The notes under the pieces are model-generated. The model worked only from the letters and a program-made list of their open reading frames with translations. It was not told where the DNA came from and made no database searches. The position numbers and the translations under genes are program-made. From Streptomyces sp. MA5143a (lineage in GTDB: Bacteria > Actinomycetota > Actinomycetes > Streptomycetales > Streptomycetaceae), in the NCBI RefSeq assembly GCF_900290235.1, contig NZ_OLMK01000072.1, positions 62,001 through 126,000 on the forward strand: a stretch of 64,000 nt of DNA, written 5' to 3'. Shown here in pieces: positions 34,449-43,608 of the stretch; position 1 is the first letter of the stretch, and each line of letters opens with the position of its first letter.

Positions 34449-35110
34449 ACGACAGCCCCCGCGTCCCGCTCCGCGTCCTGATCGTCGACGACCACACCGT
34501 CGTCCGGGCCGGACTGCGCGCCCTCCTCACCGGCGAGCCCGGCTTCGACGTGGTCGGTGAGACGGGCGACGGCGCCGAAGCCGTCCGCCTCGCGGCCCGG
34601 CTCCGCCCCGACGTCGTCCTGATGGACCTCCGGCTGACGCGCGACACCGACCCGGGCGACCGGCTGAACGGGCTCGACGCGACCCGCCGCATCGTCGCCG
34701 GCACCCAGCGGACCCGCGTGGTCGTCCTCACGAGCTACAGCGGCCAGGGCGACGTCCTGCGGGCGATGGAGGCGGGCGCCCGCGGCTACATCCTCAAGGC
34801 GGGCCCGCCCGAGGAGCTGTTCCGTGCCGTGCGCGCCGCCGCCGCGGGCGGGATGGGCCTCGCCCCGGAGGTGGCGGGACACCTCGCCGGTCCCCTGGCC
34901 GATCCGGGGGCCTCCCTCAGCGAGCGGGAGATCCAGGTCGTGCGGCTGCTGGCGCGGGGCGGCAGCAACCGCTCCATCGCCGCAGCCCTGCACCTCACCG
35001 AGGCCACGGTCAAGACCCACCTGGTCCGCATCTACCGCAAGCTGGGCACGGAGAACCGGGCGAGCACGGTGTCGGAGGCCGTCCGGCGAGGGCTGCTGGA
35101 ACTCGGCTGA
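34445..35110 (+). CDS. NarL/LuxR-family response regulator
   Basis: A 221-residue regulator. The receiver has the acid pair in LIVDDHT, the phospho-Asp in VVLMDLRL and Lys in YILKAG. A 9-residue insertion (TRDTDPGDR) follows the phosphorylation site. The LuxR HTH (LSEREIQVVRLLARGGSNRS and VKTHLVRIYRKLG) forms the C-terminus. GTG 34445 overlaps the kinase stop. Target genes cannot be told. Confidence 0.93.
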   Translation: MNDSPRVPLRVLIVDDHTVVRAGLRALLTGEPGFDVVGETGDGAEAVRLAARLRPDVVLMDLRLTRDTDPGDRLNGLDATRRIVAGTQRTRVVVLTSYSGQGDVLRAMEAGARGYILKAGPPEELFRAVRAAAAGGMGLAPEVAGHLAGPLADPGASLSEREIQVVRLLARGGSNRSIAAALHLTEATVKTHLVRIYRKLGTENRASTVSEAVRRGLLELG

Positions 35111-35158
35111 CCCGCCGCCCGACCCGCCACCCGCCGCCCGCCGACCCCCGTCGCCCCG

Positions 35159-35953
35159 TCAGTGGGCGCCCGCCGGTTCGAACTCCGTGCCGCAGGGGCC
35201 CGCGCCCTCGCTCTCCGCCAGCGCGACGGGCTCCCCGCTCATCGTCAGCGTCTCGTAGTACCGCCCGATGCGTTCGGTGGACCGGCCGACGTAGTGGCCG
35301 ATGAAGGAGCGCCGGAAGCGATCGGTGGTGCGGTTGGGCTGTGAGCCGTGCACCAGGCTGCCGTTGAAGAACAGCACGTCGCCCGGCGCCATGTCGACGG
35401 GCACCGGCGTGAGGCCGGGCGGCGGCGGAACGTACTCGCGGACGAAGGACAGCTCCTCGTCGGCCTCCTCCGGGCAGAACAGGTCCATGCGGTGCGTCCC
35501 CGGCACGACCTCCAGGCCGCCGTTCTCGCGGTCGATCACATCGCAGGCGATCCACGCGGCCACACAGGTGCCGGGCTCCACCCGCAGATAGAAGTTGTCC
35601 TGGTGCAGCGCCTGCCCCCGGGCGCCCGGCGGCTTGAAGTAGAACATGCTCTGCGCGGCCAGGACCTCCTCCCCGAGCAGCCCCTCCAGGACCTCGCGCA
35701 GCCGCGCGTCGAGGAGCACCCGCAGGGACAGGTCGTCTATGCGGTGGGGGTGCATCACCCGCGGGTGGGTGTGCAGCGGGTCGGCCGGTCCGTCGGCCGT
35801 CGGCGGGCGGGGCTGGAAGTGCCCGGGGATCGGGCCGCCCGCCCGCAGCGCCGTGAACCGCTCGCACAGCCGATCGATCTCGGTGGGGGAGAAGAGACCC
35901 CGCACCACCAGATAGCCGTTCTCCTCGAAGTCGACCTTGCCTGTGACTGCCAT
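35159..35953 (-). CDS. Phytanoyl-CoA dioxygenase (PhyH) family Fe(II)/2OG enzyme
   Basis: A 264-residue non-haem iron oxygenase. Iron ligands are the HxD of GQALHQDNFY and the distal His in NGSLVHGSQPN; the 2-oxoglutarate Arg is likely in RFRRSF. PhyH enzymes hydroxylate or halogenate small or carrier-bound substrates, often in natural-product and ectoine pathways. ATG 35953 begins at the conserved FEENGYLVVRGLF segment. Divergent from an AraC regulator 64-70 bp away, which probably controls it. Confidence 0.9.
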   Translation of the reverse strand: MAVTGKVDFEENGYLVVRGLFSPTEIDRLCERFTALRAGGPIPGHFQPRPPTADGPADPLHTHPRVMHPHRIDDLSLRVLLDARLREVLEGLLGEEVLAAQSMFYFKPPGARGQALHQDNFYLRVEPGTCVAAWIACDVIDRENGGLEVVPGTHRMDLFCPEEADEELSFVREYVPPPPGLTPVPVDMAPGDVLFFNGSLVHGSQPNRTTDRFRRSFIGHYVGRSTERIGRYYETLTMSGEPVALAESEGAGPCGTEFEPAGAH

Positions 35954-36023
35954 CCGAGCGTCCCTTCCCTCCGGTGTCCGATGTGCTTCACGCTAGGTCG
36001 AAGCGCCTTTCGGGAGGATGCCT

Positions 36024-36935
36024 GTGCGTGCTGACGACCTGTCCGTGACCGCTGCGCCCGCGGATCCGTCACCGCCACCGGGCCAGGTGATCATCGGCCG
36101 TTTCGACCAGCGTCCGCCCTACGCCGTCCACCGGCCGGACGGCGCCGACAGTTGGCTGTTCACCTGGACCACGGGCGGCGGGGGAGTCGTCCGGCAGGGC
36201 GCGGCAGGGACGCTCGCGCACCCGGGCGACCTGGTCGTCCTCGGGCCCGGCGTGCCCCAGCACTACGCGGTCGGACCCGGCGCCGCGCACTGGGCGTTCT
36301 GGTGGGCGCACTGCCAGCCGAGGGCGTCCTGGGCGGCGTGGCTGCGGCCGTACGGGATCGGCGACCGGGTGTACGCCGTCACCCCGGCGCCCGACGGCAG
36401 CCGCGACCGCGTGGACGCCGCCTTCCGCCGGATGCTCGCCGACGCCCGCTGGACGGGGGAGGGCGCACCTCCGCCACCCGACGGCGCCCCGGCGGACGGC
36501 GAGGTCGCCGTGGCGCACGGCACCGCGGCCCGCGAACTCGCCCTGTGCTCGCTGGAGGAGATCGTGCTGCTCACCGCGGCCCGCGCGGAACCCCACCGGT
36601 CGGATGCCGACCCGAGGGTCCGGCGCGCGCAGGACCTGATCACCGCGGATCCCGGCGCCCCGTACACCGTCCGCTCCCTCGCCGAGCGGGTCGCGCTCTC
36701 CCCGTCGCGATTCGCCCACCTCTTCACCGAGCAGGTCGGCCACTCCCCGATGCGCGCCCTGCTGCACGCCCGTCTGCTGCACGCCGCGCGGCTCCTGGAG
36801 GCGACCGAACTGCCCGTGGAGCGGGTGGCCACGGCCTCCGGGTTCGGCAGTCCGTTCCACTTCAGCCGGGTGTTCCGGCAGCGCTACGGGGTGCCGCCGG
36901 GCGCGTACCGGCAGACGCTCAGGGACGGCGGCTGA
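36024..36935 (+). CDS. AraC-family transcriptional regulator
   Basis: A 303-residue regulator with a cupin-type sensor domain (residues about 20-120, HPGDLVVLGPGVPQHYAVGP) and a C-terminal double HTH (YTVRSLAERVALSPSRFAHL and VERVATASGFGSPFHFSRVF). GTG 36024 is preferred because GGGAGG lies 6 nt upstream; an in-frame ATG at 36018 touches that site with no spacing. Divergent from the PhyH gene and likely its activator. The stop lies in a hairpin shared with the convergent permease gene. Confidence 0.9.
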   Translation: MRADDLSVTAAPADPSPPPGQVIIGRFDQRPPYAVHRPDGADSWLFTWTTGGGGVVRQGAAGTLAHPGDLVVLGPGVPQHYAVGPGAAHWAFWWAHCQPRASWAAWLRPYGIGDRVYAVTPAPDGSRDRVDAAFRRMLADARWTGEGAPPPPDGAPADGEVAVAHGTAARELALCSLEEIVLLTAARAEPHRSDADPRVRRAQDLITADPGAPYTVRSLAERVALSPSRFAHLFTEQVGHSPMRALLHARLLHAARLLEATELPVERVATASGFGSPFHFSRVFRQRYGVPPGAYRQTLRDGG

Positions 36936-36952
36936 GGGGCGATTCAGCCGCC
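36927..36952. terminator. Hairpin containing both stop codons of convergent genes
   Basis: GGCGGCTGA (36927-36935) pairs with TCAGCCGCC (36944-36952). The AraC stop is the end of the left arm and the permease stop begins the right arm, giving a compact bidirectional terminator. Confidence 0.75.
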
Positions 36953-38200
36953 GAACACCCGCAGCGACAGCCACAGCGCCACCACGGCCGAACCCAGTGC
37001 CGCCGGGACGGTGAGCAGCCCCAGACGGGTGAACTCGCCGAGGTCCACGTCGTGGTCGTGGTGGTGCACGATGCGCCGCCACAACAGGGTCGCCAGCGAC
37101 CCGGCGTAGGTGAGGTTGGGGCCGATGTTGACGCCGAGGAGGACGGCGAGGACGGCGCCCGTGCCGAGCGGCGCCGCCAGCGGCACCAGGACGAGGACGG
37201 CCGGCAGGTTGTTGATGACGTTGGCGATCAGCGCGGCCAGCGCGGCGACACCGAGCAGCGCCAGAAGGCCCGAACCGGACGGCATCACCCGGCCCAGCGC
37301 GTCGGCGAGGCCGTTGTCGACCACCGCCCGCACCACGACGGCCAGCGCCAGCACGAACGCCAGGAACGGCAGCGAGATCGATCGGAAGAGGGCCACCGGG
37401 GTGGTGCCGCGCCGCACCAGCGCCCGCACCGACAGCACCAGCGCACCGGCCAGCGCCGCCCACGCGGGCTCGATGCCGAGCGCCGACGTCACCACGAATC
37501 CGGCGAGCGTGCACAGGACGGTGACCAGCGCGAACATCGGCATCCGCGGCCGCTCGACCGTCTCCTCCACCGACGTCGCCGTACGGAGGTCGTCCGCGAA
37601 GAACCGCCGGAACACCACGTACTCGGCGGCCACCGCCACCGCCCAGGGCGCCGCCATCAGCAGCGCGAACCGGGTGAAGGTGAGCCCGCTCGCGGTGAAC
37701 GCCAGCAGGTTGGTCAGATTGGAGACGGGCAGCAGCAGCGACGCGGTGTTCGACAGATGCGCGGTCGCGTACACATGCGGCTTGGGGCGGGCGCCCAGCC
37801 GGGCGACGGTCGCGAACACCACCGGGGTGAGCAGCACGATCGTCGCGTCCAGGCTCAGCACCGCCGTGATCCCGGAGGCCAGGACGAACGTCGAGCCCAG
37901 CAGCCGCTGGGGACGCCCCGCCGAGGCCCGCGCCATCCACGCCCCGCACGCCTTGAACAGCCCTTCGTCGTCGCACAGCTTGGCCAGCACGAGCACGGCC
38001 GCGAGGAACCCGAGCACGGGGCCGAGCAGTTCGGCCTCGTCCCGCGCGTGGTCGAGGGAGACGGCGCCGGTGGCGACCGCCAGGCCGGCCGCCGGTACGG
38101 CGACGACGGCCTCCGGCAGCCCGAACGGCCGGGCGACCGCGGCGCCGAGTACCACGAGGAGGAGGACGACGGAGAGGACCTCGGCGAGGGCGGTGTTCAC
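36944..38200 (-). CDS. ArsB/NhaD-type permease (SLC13-like, ion transporter superfamily)
   Basis: A 418-residue membrane protein with about 11 helices. Conserved GITAVLSLDATIVLLTPVV and LSNTASLLLPVSNLTNLLAF in the first half and IANVINNLPAVLVLVPLA in the second mark the inverted repeat of the ArsB/CitMHS/SLC13 fold. Likely exports arsenite or moves Na+, citrate or another anion; the absence of arsR or arsC nearby argues for a non-arsenic role. A His/Asp-rich loop (HHHDHDVD) near the C-terminus could bind metal. GTG 38200 start lacks a clear ribosome site. Confidence 0.85.
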   Translation of the reverse strand: MNTALAEVLSVVLLLVVLGAAVARPFGLPEAVVAVPAAGLAVATGAVSLDHARDEAELLGPVLGFLAAVLVLAKLCDDEGLFKACGAWMARASAGRPQRLLGSTFVLASGITAVLSLDATIVLLTPVVFATVARLGARPKPHVYATAHLSNTASLLLPVSNLTNLLAFTASGLTFTRFALLMAAPWAVAVAAEYVVFRRFFADDLRTATSVEETVERPRMPMFALVTVLCTLAGFVVTSALGIEPAWAALAGALVLSVRALVRRGTTPVALFRSISLPFLAFVLALAVVVRAVVDNGLADALGRVMPSGSGLLALLGVAALAALIANVINNLPAVLVLVPLAAPLGTGAVLAVLLGVNIGPNLTYAGSLATLLWRRIVHHHDHDVDLGEFTRLGLLTVPAALGSAVVALWLSLRVFGG

Positions 38201-38389
38201 AAGGGGACTTTCGGGACTTCGGCGGCACGGCGACTGAGGAACATTACCGCCGTGGACGAGCGCATGACGAACGGGTGTACGGCTCCCACGGGCGCTCCGG
38301 GTGACGGGCCCGGCGGCCGTTCCGGCGGAAAAGCGCAGGTCGGACGTGTGCGGTTTCTCCGGCTGCGCCGGATGCCCGTGGGACCGACG

Positions 38390-40819
38390 TCACTCCTCCG
38401 ACAGGGTCAGCTCCGCCCAGATCGTCTTGCCGTCCTCGGTGTGCCGGCTGCCCCACCGCTGGGTGAGCTGGGCGACCAGCAGCAGTCCGCGGCCGCCCTC
38501 GTCGAAGGTCTTCGCCCGGCGCAGGTGCGGGGCGGTGCCGCTGCCGTCGGAGACCTCGCAGATGAGGGTGGTCTCGTCGTGGATCAGCCGCAGCTGGATC
38601 GGAGGGGCGCCGTGCCGGATGGCGTTGGTGACCAGCTCGCTCACCACCAGCTCCGCCGTGAACGCGGCCTCGCTGATGCCCCACAGCGCCATCTGCGTGA
38701 GCACGTACTGCCGGGTGCGGGCGACGAACGCCGGGTCGGCCGGGATCGACCAGGTCGCGACCTGGGTGGGCCTCAGCCCTCTCGTGCGGGCCAGGAGCAG
38801 CGCCACGTCGTCCGGGGCACCGCCCGCGGGGAGCAGCGACTGGACGACCTCACGGCAGATGTCGTCCAGCGGCCCCCTGCGGCCGGAGAGGGCGTCGGCG
38901 AGCAGCTCCTGACCGGCGTCGATGTCGCGGTCCCGGGTCTCGATCAGCCCGTCGGTGTAGAGGGCGATGACGGTGCCCTCGGGCAGTTCGAGTTCGGCGG
39001 ACTCGAAGGGCAGTCCGCCGAGGCCGAGGGGCTGCCCCGACGGCACGTGCACCTCCATCGGCCGCCCGTCCGGGTCCAGCACCACGGGCGGCGGATGGCC
39101 GGCGCGGGCGAAGGTGCAGCGCCGGGTCACCGGGTCGTAGACGACGTACAGGCAGGTGGCGCCCACCTCACCGGTCACGCCCTCGCCGCCGGCCTCCTCG
39201 GAGAGCCGGACGACGAGGTCGTCGAGGTGGGTCAGCAGTTCGTCCGGGGCGAGGTCGACGTCGGCGAGGGTGCGGACGGCGGTGCGCAGCCGGCCCATGG
39301 TGGCGGAGGCCTGGACGCCGTGTCCGACGACGTCGCCGACGACCATCGCGACCCGCATCCCGGACATCGGGATCACGTCGAACCAGTCGCCGCCCACTCC
39401 GGCCTGAGCGGCCGGGAGGTAGCGCGAGGCGGCCTCCAGGGCCGGCATGCGCGGCAGGGTCTGGGGGAGGAGGCTGCGCTGGAGGGCGAGGGCGGTCTCC
39501 CGCTCGCGGGAGTAGCGGCGGGCGTTGTCGATGCAGACGGCCGCCCGCGCCGTGACCTCCTCGGCCAGCAGTTCGTCGTCCGGGGTGAACGGGTCGAGGC
39601 GTTTGAAGCGGGTCAGGACGGCCACGCCGAGCGTCGTGCCGCGGGCCCGGATCGGCACCGACATGGTGGTGTGGACGCCCAGTTCCTTGACCCGCGCGCT
39701 GCGTATCGGGTCCCAGGCGAGCCAGTCCACGAGCGTGTTGGCGGGGTCGGTCGCGACGATCGTGTGGCCCACCGACAGGGAGGCCGCCTGCGGCGAGGTG
39801 GCCGGGTAGACGTCGGTCCGGCCGAGCTCGACGACCGCCTCGGGGCAGCCGGGGGTGATCGACTGGTGGGCGGTGCGGCGCAGGGTGAAGGGCGCGGACA
39901 GCGGGCCCTCGTGGGGTTCGTCGCCGTGGTCCAGGGACTGCATGAGGTCGACGCTGACGAAGTCGGCGAGGGCCGGGACGCACACGTCGGCCAGTTCCTG
40001 GGCGGTGCGCCGGACGTCGAGGGTGGTGCCGATGCGGATGCTCGCCTCGTTCACCAGTTGGAGCCGCTGACGGGCCAGGTACTGCTCGGTGATGTCGTGC
40101 CCGGTGACGCAGACCCCGATCGGCCTGCCGGTGTCGTCGCACAGCGGGGCGATCGCCGCCGACCAGGCGTGGGCGCGGTTCTCGTCGGCGGCCCTGAGGA
40201 AGGTCTGCACGTCCTTGCGGCGGCCGAGGGCGAGGACCTCGCGCAGGTGCTCCTCCAGTTTCTCGCCCTGCCGGCCGCCCACGATCTCCGACATGTGCAG
40301 TCCCCGGAGCTTCCTCTCGGGGATGCCCACGGCGTCGGCCATCACGTCGTTGATGCCGCGCAGCCGCAGCCGGTCGTCGAACACCGCCATGGCGCACGGG
40401 GACTGGACCATGACCGCCGCGGCCAGCGGATCGTCGCGGACCAGTGGGCCGGGGTCGTCCAGCGGGCACAGAACCAGCCAGCCGCCGCTGCCGTCGCCGT
40501 CCTTCGGCCCGCGCTGGTGGGCGAGCAGCCACACCGTCACCGTGTGTCCGTCGCGGTGACGCAGCGCGAGCATGCCGCTCCAGCTGAGGCTGCCCGGTGG
40601 GGGTGGCAGATAGGACGCCTCCGGGGCCAGCAGCTCGGCGGCGGGCCGTCCGAGGACCTCCGCCGCGGGCCGGCCCAGCAGGCGTCCGGCTCCTTCGTTC
40701 CACTCGACGACGCGGCCTTCGCGGTCCAGGACCGCCCGCGCCGTGGCGGCACCGTCCAGGGCATACGCAGGTTCGTCACCGTGCGTTACCTTGCGGGTCC
40801 TCATCGTCGCGAGTTCCAT
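38390..40819 (-). CDS. PAS-PAS-GAF-SpoIIE phosphatase with C-terminal anti-sigma-type ATPase
   Basis: An 809-residue signalling protein. Two PAS modules (about 20-120 and 135-250, the second ending GHDITEQ), a GAF domain (about 270-430), a PP2C/SpoIIE phosphatase (about 445-665, with GGDWFDVIP, VVGDVVGHG and GAPDDVALLLAR) and a HATPase_c domain (about 690-805, ELVTNAIRHGAPPI). Such proteins dephosphorylate STAS antagonists while the ATPase may act as RsbW-like anti-sigma kinase, tuning a stress sigma factor. Start ATG 40819 or 40804; neither has a strong ribosome site. It may act on STAS proteins such as that at 19230, but this is only a possibility. Confidence 0.9.
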   Translation of the reverse strand: MELATMRTRKVTHGDEPAYALDGAATARAVLDREGRVVEWNEGAGRLLGRPAAEVLGRPAAELLAPEASYLPPPPGSLSWSGMLALRHRDGHTVTVWLLAHQRGPKDGDGSGGWLVLCPLDDPGPLVRDDPLAAAVMVQSPCAMAVFDDRLRLRGINDVMADAVGIPERKLRGLHMSEIVGGRQGEKLEEHLREVLALGRRKDVQTFLRAADENRAHAWSAAIAPLCDDTGRPIGVCVTGHDITEQYLARQRLQLVNEASIRIGTTLDVRRTAQELADVCVPALADFVSVDLMQSLDHGDEPHEGPLSAPFTLRRTAHQSITPGCPEAVVELGRTDVYPATSPQAASLSVGHTIVATDPANTLVDWLAWDPIRSARVKELGVHTTMSVPIRARGTTLGVAVLTRFKRLDPFTPDDELLAEEVTARAAVCIDNARRYSRERETALALQRSLLPQTLPRMPALEAASRYLPAAQAGVGGDWFDVIPMSGMRVAMVVGDVVGHGVQASATMGRLRTAVRTLADVDLAPDELLTHLDDLVVRLSEEAGGEGVTGEVGATCLYVVYDPVTRRCTFARAGHPPPVVLDPDGRPMEVHVPSGQPLGLGGLPFESAELELPEGTVIALYTDGLIETRDRDIDAGQELLADALSGRRGPLDDICREVVQSLLPAGGAPDDVALLLARTRGLRPTQVATWSIPADPAFVARTRQYVLTQMALWGISEAAFTAELVVSELVTNAIRHGAPPIQLRLIHDETTLICEVSDGSGTAPHLRRAKTFDEGGRGLLLVAQLTQRWGSRHTEDGKTIWAELTLSEE

Positions 40820-41234
40820 TCCGCCGGACCGAACGGGCTTACGGGTGAATTCAAGCCTATGTGTTCTGATGCGAAAGGGGACTCGAAACCGCATTCTGCG
40901 GGGGTCGTCGCGCCGATACGGACGAGAGAGGCATGTGGGACCCCTGACACCGCTGGTGCACTCTGCCCGATTCCGTTCGGTCGCGATCGGTTGTGATGGC
41001 TTGTGGGGGGCCTTCGCCCCGGCGGCGCGGAGAGCTTCCGGCCGTCGGGTGCGGAACGGTCGGCTCCGCCGCCGGTGGATCCGGTCGTTCCGCTCCCGGT
41101 CGGAAAACCCGTTCCGTCCGGACCGTTGACGGGCTGTCATGTCTCGAACAGCATTGGCCATCGTCCGCATCTGGGAGCGCTCCCACGCCACGTGTCACCG
41201 CTGTGCGCCCCCACCTCCCCCGAGGAGCCCAGAC
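40820..41234. other. 415-bp divergent intergenic region before the cellulase
   Basis: No supported gene. It carries the promoters of the SpoIIE-type gene and the cellulase. The only clear element is the CebR palindrome at 41172-41185. Several open frames cross it in both directions but none has codon bias or a ribosome site. Confidence 0.6.
41172..41185. promoter_or_regulatory. CebR operator (cellulose-utilisation box)
   Basis: TGGGAGCGCTCCCA, a perfect 14-bp palindrome identical to the CebR consensus of streptomycetes. It is 50 bp upstream of the cellulase start. CebR, a LacI-type repressor, leaves the site when cellobiose or cellotriose binds, so the gene should be induced by cello-oligosaccharides. 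Confidence 0.93.
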
Positions 41235-43478
41235 GTGAAACGACGTAGAACCACCCTGCTCGCCCTGACGACCCTGCTCGCGGCGACACTGACCGCGCTG
41301 CCCGCCGGGTCCGCCCAGGCCGAGGAGGTCGAACAGGTCAAGAACGGCACGTTCGACACCACCACCGCCCCGTGGTGGACCACCGGCAACGTCACCGCCG
41401 CCCTCAGCGACGGCCGCCTGTGCGCCGAGATACCCGGCGGCACCGCCAACCGCTGGGACGCCGCCGTCGGTCAGAACGACATCACCCTGGTCAAGGGCGA
41501 GTCCTACCGGTTCAGCTTCTCCGCCTCCGGCGTGCCCCAGGGCAAGGTCCTGCGGGCGATCGTCGGCCTCCAGGTCGCGCCGTACGACACCTACTTCGAG
41601 GTGAGCCCGCAGCTCAACGTCTCGGGCGACCGGTACTCGTACACCTTCACCTCACCCGTCGATACCGCCCAGGGCCAGGTCGGCTTCCAGGTGGGCGGCA
41701 ACGCCGACCCGTTCACCTTCTGCATGGACGACGTGTCCCTGCTCGGCGGGGTGCCGCCGGAGGTCTACGAGCCCGACACCGGGCCACGGGTACGCGTCAA
41801 CCAGGTCGCCTATCTGCCCGCCGGGCCGAAGAACGCCACCCTCGTCACCGAGGCCACCGCGAAGCTGCCGTGGCAGCTCAAGAACGCCTCGGGTTCCGTG
41901 GTCGCCCGCGGCTCCACCCGCCCGCGCGGTGTGGACGCCTCCTCCGGGCAGAACGTCCACTCCATCGACTTCGGCTCCTACCGCAGGAGCGGCACCGGCT
42001 TCACGCTGGTCGTCGACGGCGAGACCAGCCGCCCCTTCGACATCGACCCGAGCGCCTACCGCAAGCTCCGGCTCGACTCGCTGAAGTACTACTACACCCA
42101 GCGCAGCGGCATCGCGATCCGCGACGACCTGCGCCCCGGCTACGGCCGCGCCGCCGGACACCTCAACGCCGCCCCCAACAAGGGCGACGACGACGTGCCC
42201 TGCCAGCCCGGCGTCTGCGACTACACCCTCGACGTCACCGGCGGCTGGTACGACGCCGGCGACCACGGCAAGTACGTCGTCAACGGTGGCATCTCCACCT
42301 GGGAGGTGCTGAGCACGTACGAGCGCTCCCTTTACGCCCGCACCGGACGGACCGACAAGCTGGGCGACGGCTCGCTGGCCATCCCCGAGAGCGGCAACAA
42401 GGTCCCCGACCTGCTCGACGAGGTCCGCTGGGAGCTGGACTTCCTGCTGAAGATGCAGGTGCCGCAGGGCAAGCCGCTCGCGGGCATGGCCCACCACAAG
42501 ATCCACGACGAGCAGTGGACCGGTCTGCCGCTGATGCCGGCCGACGACCCGCAGAAGCGCGAACTGCACCCGCCGAGCACGGCGGCCACCCTGAACCTCG
42601 CGGCCACCGCCGCCCAGGCGGCCCGCCTCTACCGCCCCTTCGACCGTGCCTACGCGGCGAAGAACCTCGCCGCCGCCCGCACCGCCTGGGAGGCGGCCCG
42701 GGCGCACCCCGAGATGTACGCCTCCGAGAGCGACGGCACCGGCGGTGGCACCTACGCCGACAACAACGTCGCCGACGAGTTCTACTGGGCGGCCGCGCAG
42801 CTCTACCTCACCACCGGCGAGAAGAAGTACGCCGACTTCGTCCTCGGCTCACCGGTGCACACGGCCGAAATCTTCGGGCCCAACGGCTTCGACTGGGCGC
42901 GGACGGCCGCCGCCGGGCGCCTCGACCTGGCGCTCGTACCGAACAAGCTGCCCGGCCGGGACAAGGTCCGCCAGTCCGTGATCAAGGGCGCCGACCGCTA
43001 TCTGGCGACGCTCCAGGACCACCCGTACGGCCTGCCCTACGCCCCCGACAAGAACCTCTACGACTGGGGCTCCAACCACCAGATCCTCAACAACGCGGTC
43101 GTCATCGCCTCCGCGTACGACCTCACCGGGGCGTCGAAGTACCGCGAGGGCGCGCTCCAGAGCATGGACTACCTCTTCGGCCGCAACGCCCTCAACATCT
43201 CGTACGTCACCGGATACGGCGAGGCCAACGCCCACAACCAGCACGCCCGGTGGTACGCCCACCAGCTGGACCCGGCCCAGCCGAACCCGCCCGCGGGCAC
43301 CCTCGCGGGCGGCGCCAACTCGGGGATCCAGGACCCCTTCGCGCAGGGCAAACTCCGGGGCTGTGTCGGTCAGTTCTGCTACATCGACGACATCCAGTCC
43401 TGGTCGACCAACGAGCACACGATCAACTGGAACGCCGCGCTGGCCCGCATGGCCTCGTTCGTGGCGGACCAGACCTGA
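41235..43478 (+). CDS. GH9 family endoglucanase (cellulase) with N-terminal CBM and Ig-like domain
   Basis: A 747-residue secreted enzyme. Signal peptide residues 1-34 (cleavage near SAQA-EE), CBM4/9 carbohydrate-binding module about 38-165, CelD_N Ig-like domain about 175-255, then the GH9 barrel. Catalytic Asp pair is in GGWYDAGDHGKYV, substrate His in NAHNQHARW, and the acid Glu in WSTNEHTINWNAAL. This order is typical of theme D GH9 endoglucanases/exo-cellulases. GTG 41235 follows GAGGAG by 8 nt. A CebR box lies upstream and a strong hairpin follows, so it is a single-gene unit. Confidence 0.95.
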   Translation: MKRRRTTLLALTTLLAATLTALPAGSAQAEEVEQVKNGTFDTTTAPWWTTGNVTAALSDGRLCAEIPGGTANRWDAAVGQNDITLVKGESYRFSFSASGVPQGKVLRAIVGLQVAPYDTYFEVSPQLNVSGDRYSYTFTSPVDTAQGQVGFQVGGNADPFTFCMDDVSLLGGVPPEVYEPDTGPRVRVNQVAYLPAGPKNATLVTEATAKLPWQLKNASGSVVARGSTRPRGVDASSGQNVHSIDFGSYRRSGTGFTLVVDGETSRPFDIDPSAYRKLRLDSLKYYYTQRSGIAIRDDLRPGYGRAAGHLNAAPNKGDDDVPCQPGVCDYTLDVTGGWYDAGDHGKYVVNGGISTWEVLSTYERSLYARTGRTDKLGDGSLAIPESGNKVPDLLDEVRWELDFLLKMQVPQGKPLAGMAHHKIHDEQWTGLPLMPADDPQKRELHPPSTAATLNLAATAAQAARLYRPFDRAYAAKNLAAARTAWEAARAHPEMYASESDGTGGGTYADNNVADEFYWAAAQLYLTTGEKKYADFVLGSPVHTAEIFGPNGFDWARTAAAGRLDLALVPNKLPGRDKVRQSVIKGADRYLATLQDHPYGLPYAPDKNLYDWGSNHQILNNAVVIASAYDLTGASKYREGALQSMDYLFGRNALNISYVTGYGEANAHNQHARWYAHQLDPAQPNPPAGTLAGGANSGIQDPFAQGKLRGCVGQFCYIDDIQSWSTNEHTINWNAALARMASFVADQT

Positions 43479-43498
43479 GCCCCTGACCCGGTCACGGG

Positions 43499-43530
43499 CG
43501 GCCGGCACCCCTCTTCCGGGGTGCCGGCCG
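43499..43530 (+). terminator. 13-bp stem hairpin after the cellulase
   Basis: CGGCCGGCACCCC (43499-43511), loop TCTTCC, GGGGTGCCGGCCG (43518-43530), followed by TTCCTT. A strong intrinsic terminator, 20 bp after the stop codon. Confidence 0.9.
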
Positions 43531-43573
43531 TTCCTTATCGGTACCGCAGAGCACCTCCACTGACCTGGGAATA

Positions 43574-43602
43574 TTTACGGGTAAGTACCCGCGCGGTACC
43601 GT
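43574..43602 (+). promoter_or_regulatory. Promoter and operator of the toxin-antitoxin-like pair
   Basis: TTTACG (43574-43579), 17-bp spacer, TACCGT (43597-43602), then 6 nt to the antitoxin ATG, so the mRNA is leaderless. Inside the spacer CGGGTA-AG-TACCCG (43578-43591) is a 6-bp inverted repeat, placed for autorepression by the antitoxin. GGTACC follows at 43595-43600. Confidence 0.7.
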
Positions 43603-43608
43603 TGGCGC

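Noticed and set aside
36152..40996. 1614-codon plus-strand open frame
   Set aside because: Composition is arginine, glycine, glutamine rich with no motif; it is antisense to the permease and SpoIIE-type genes, which have clear domains.
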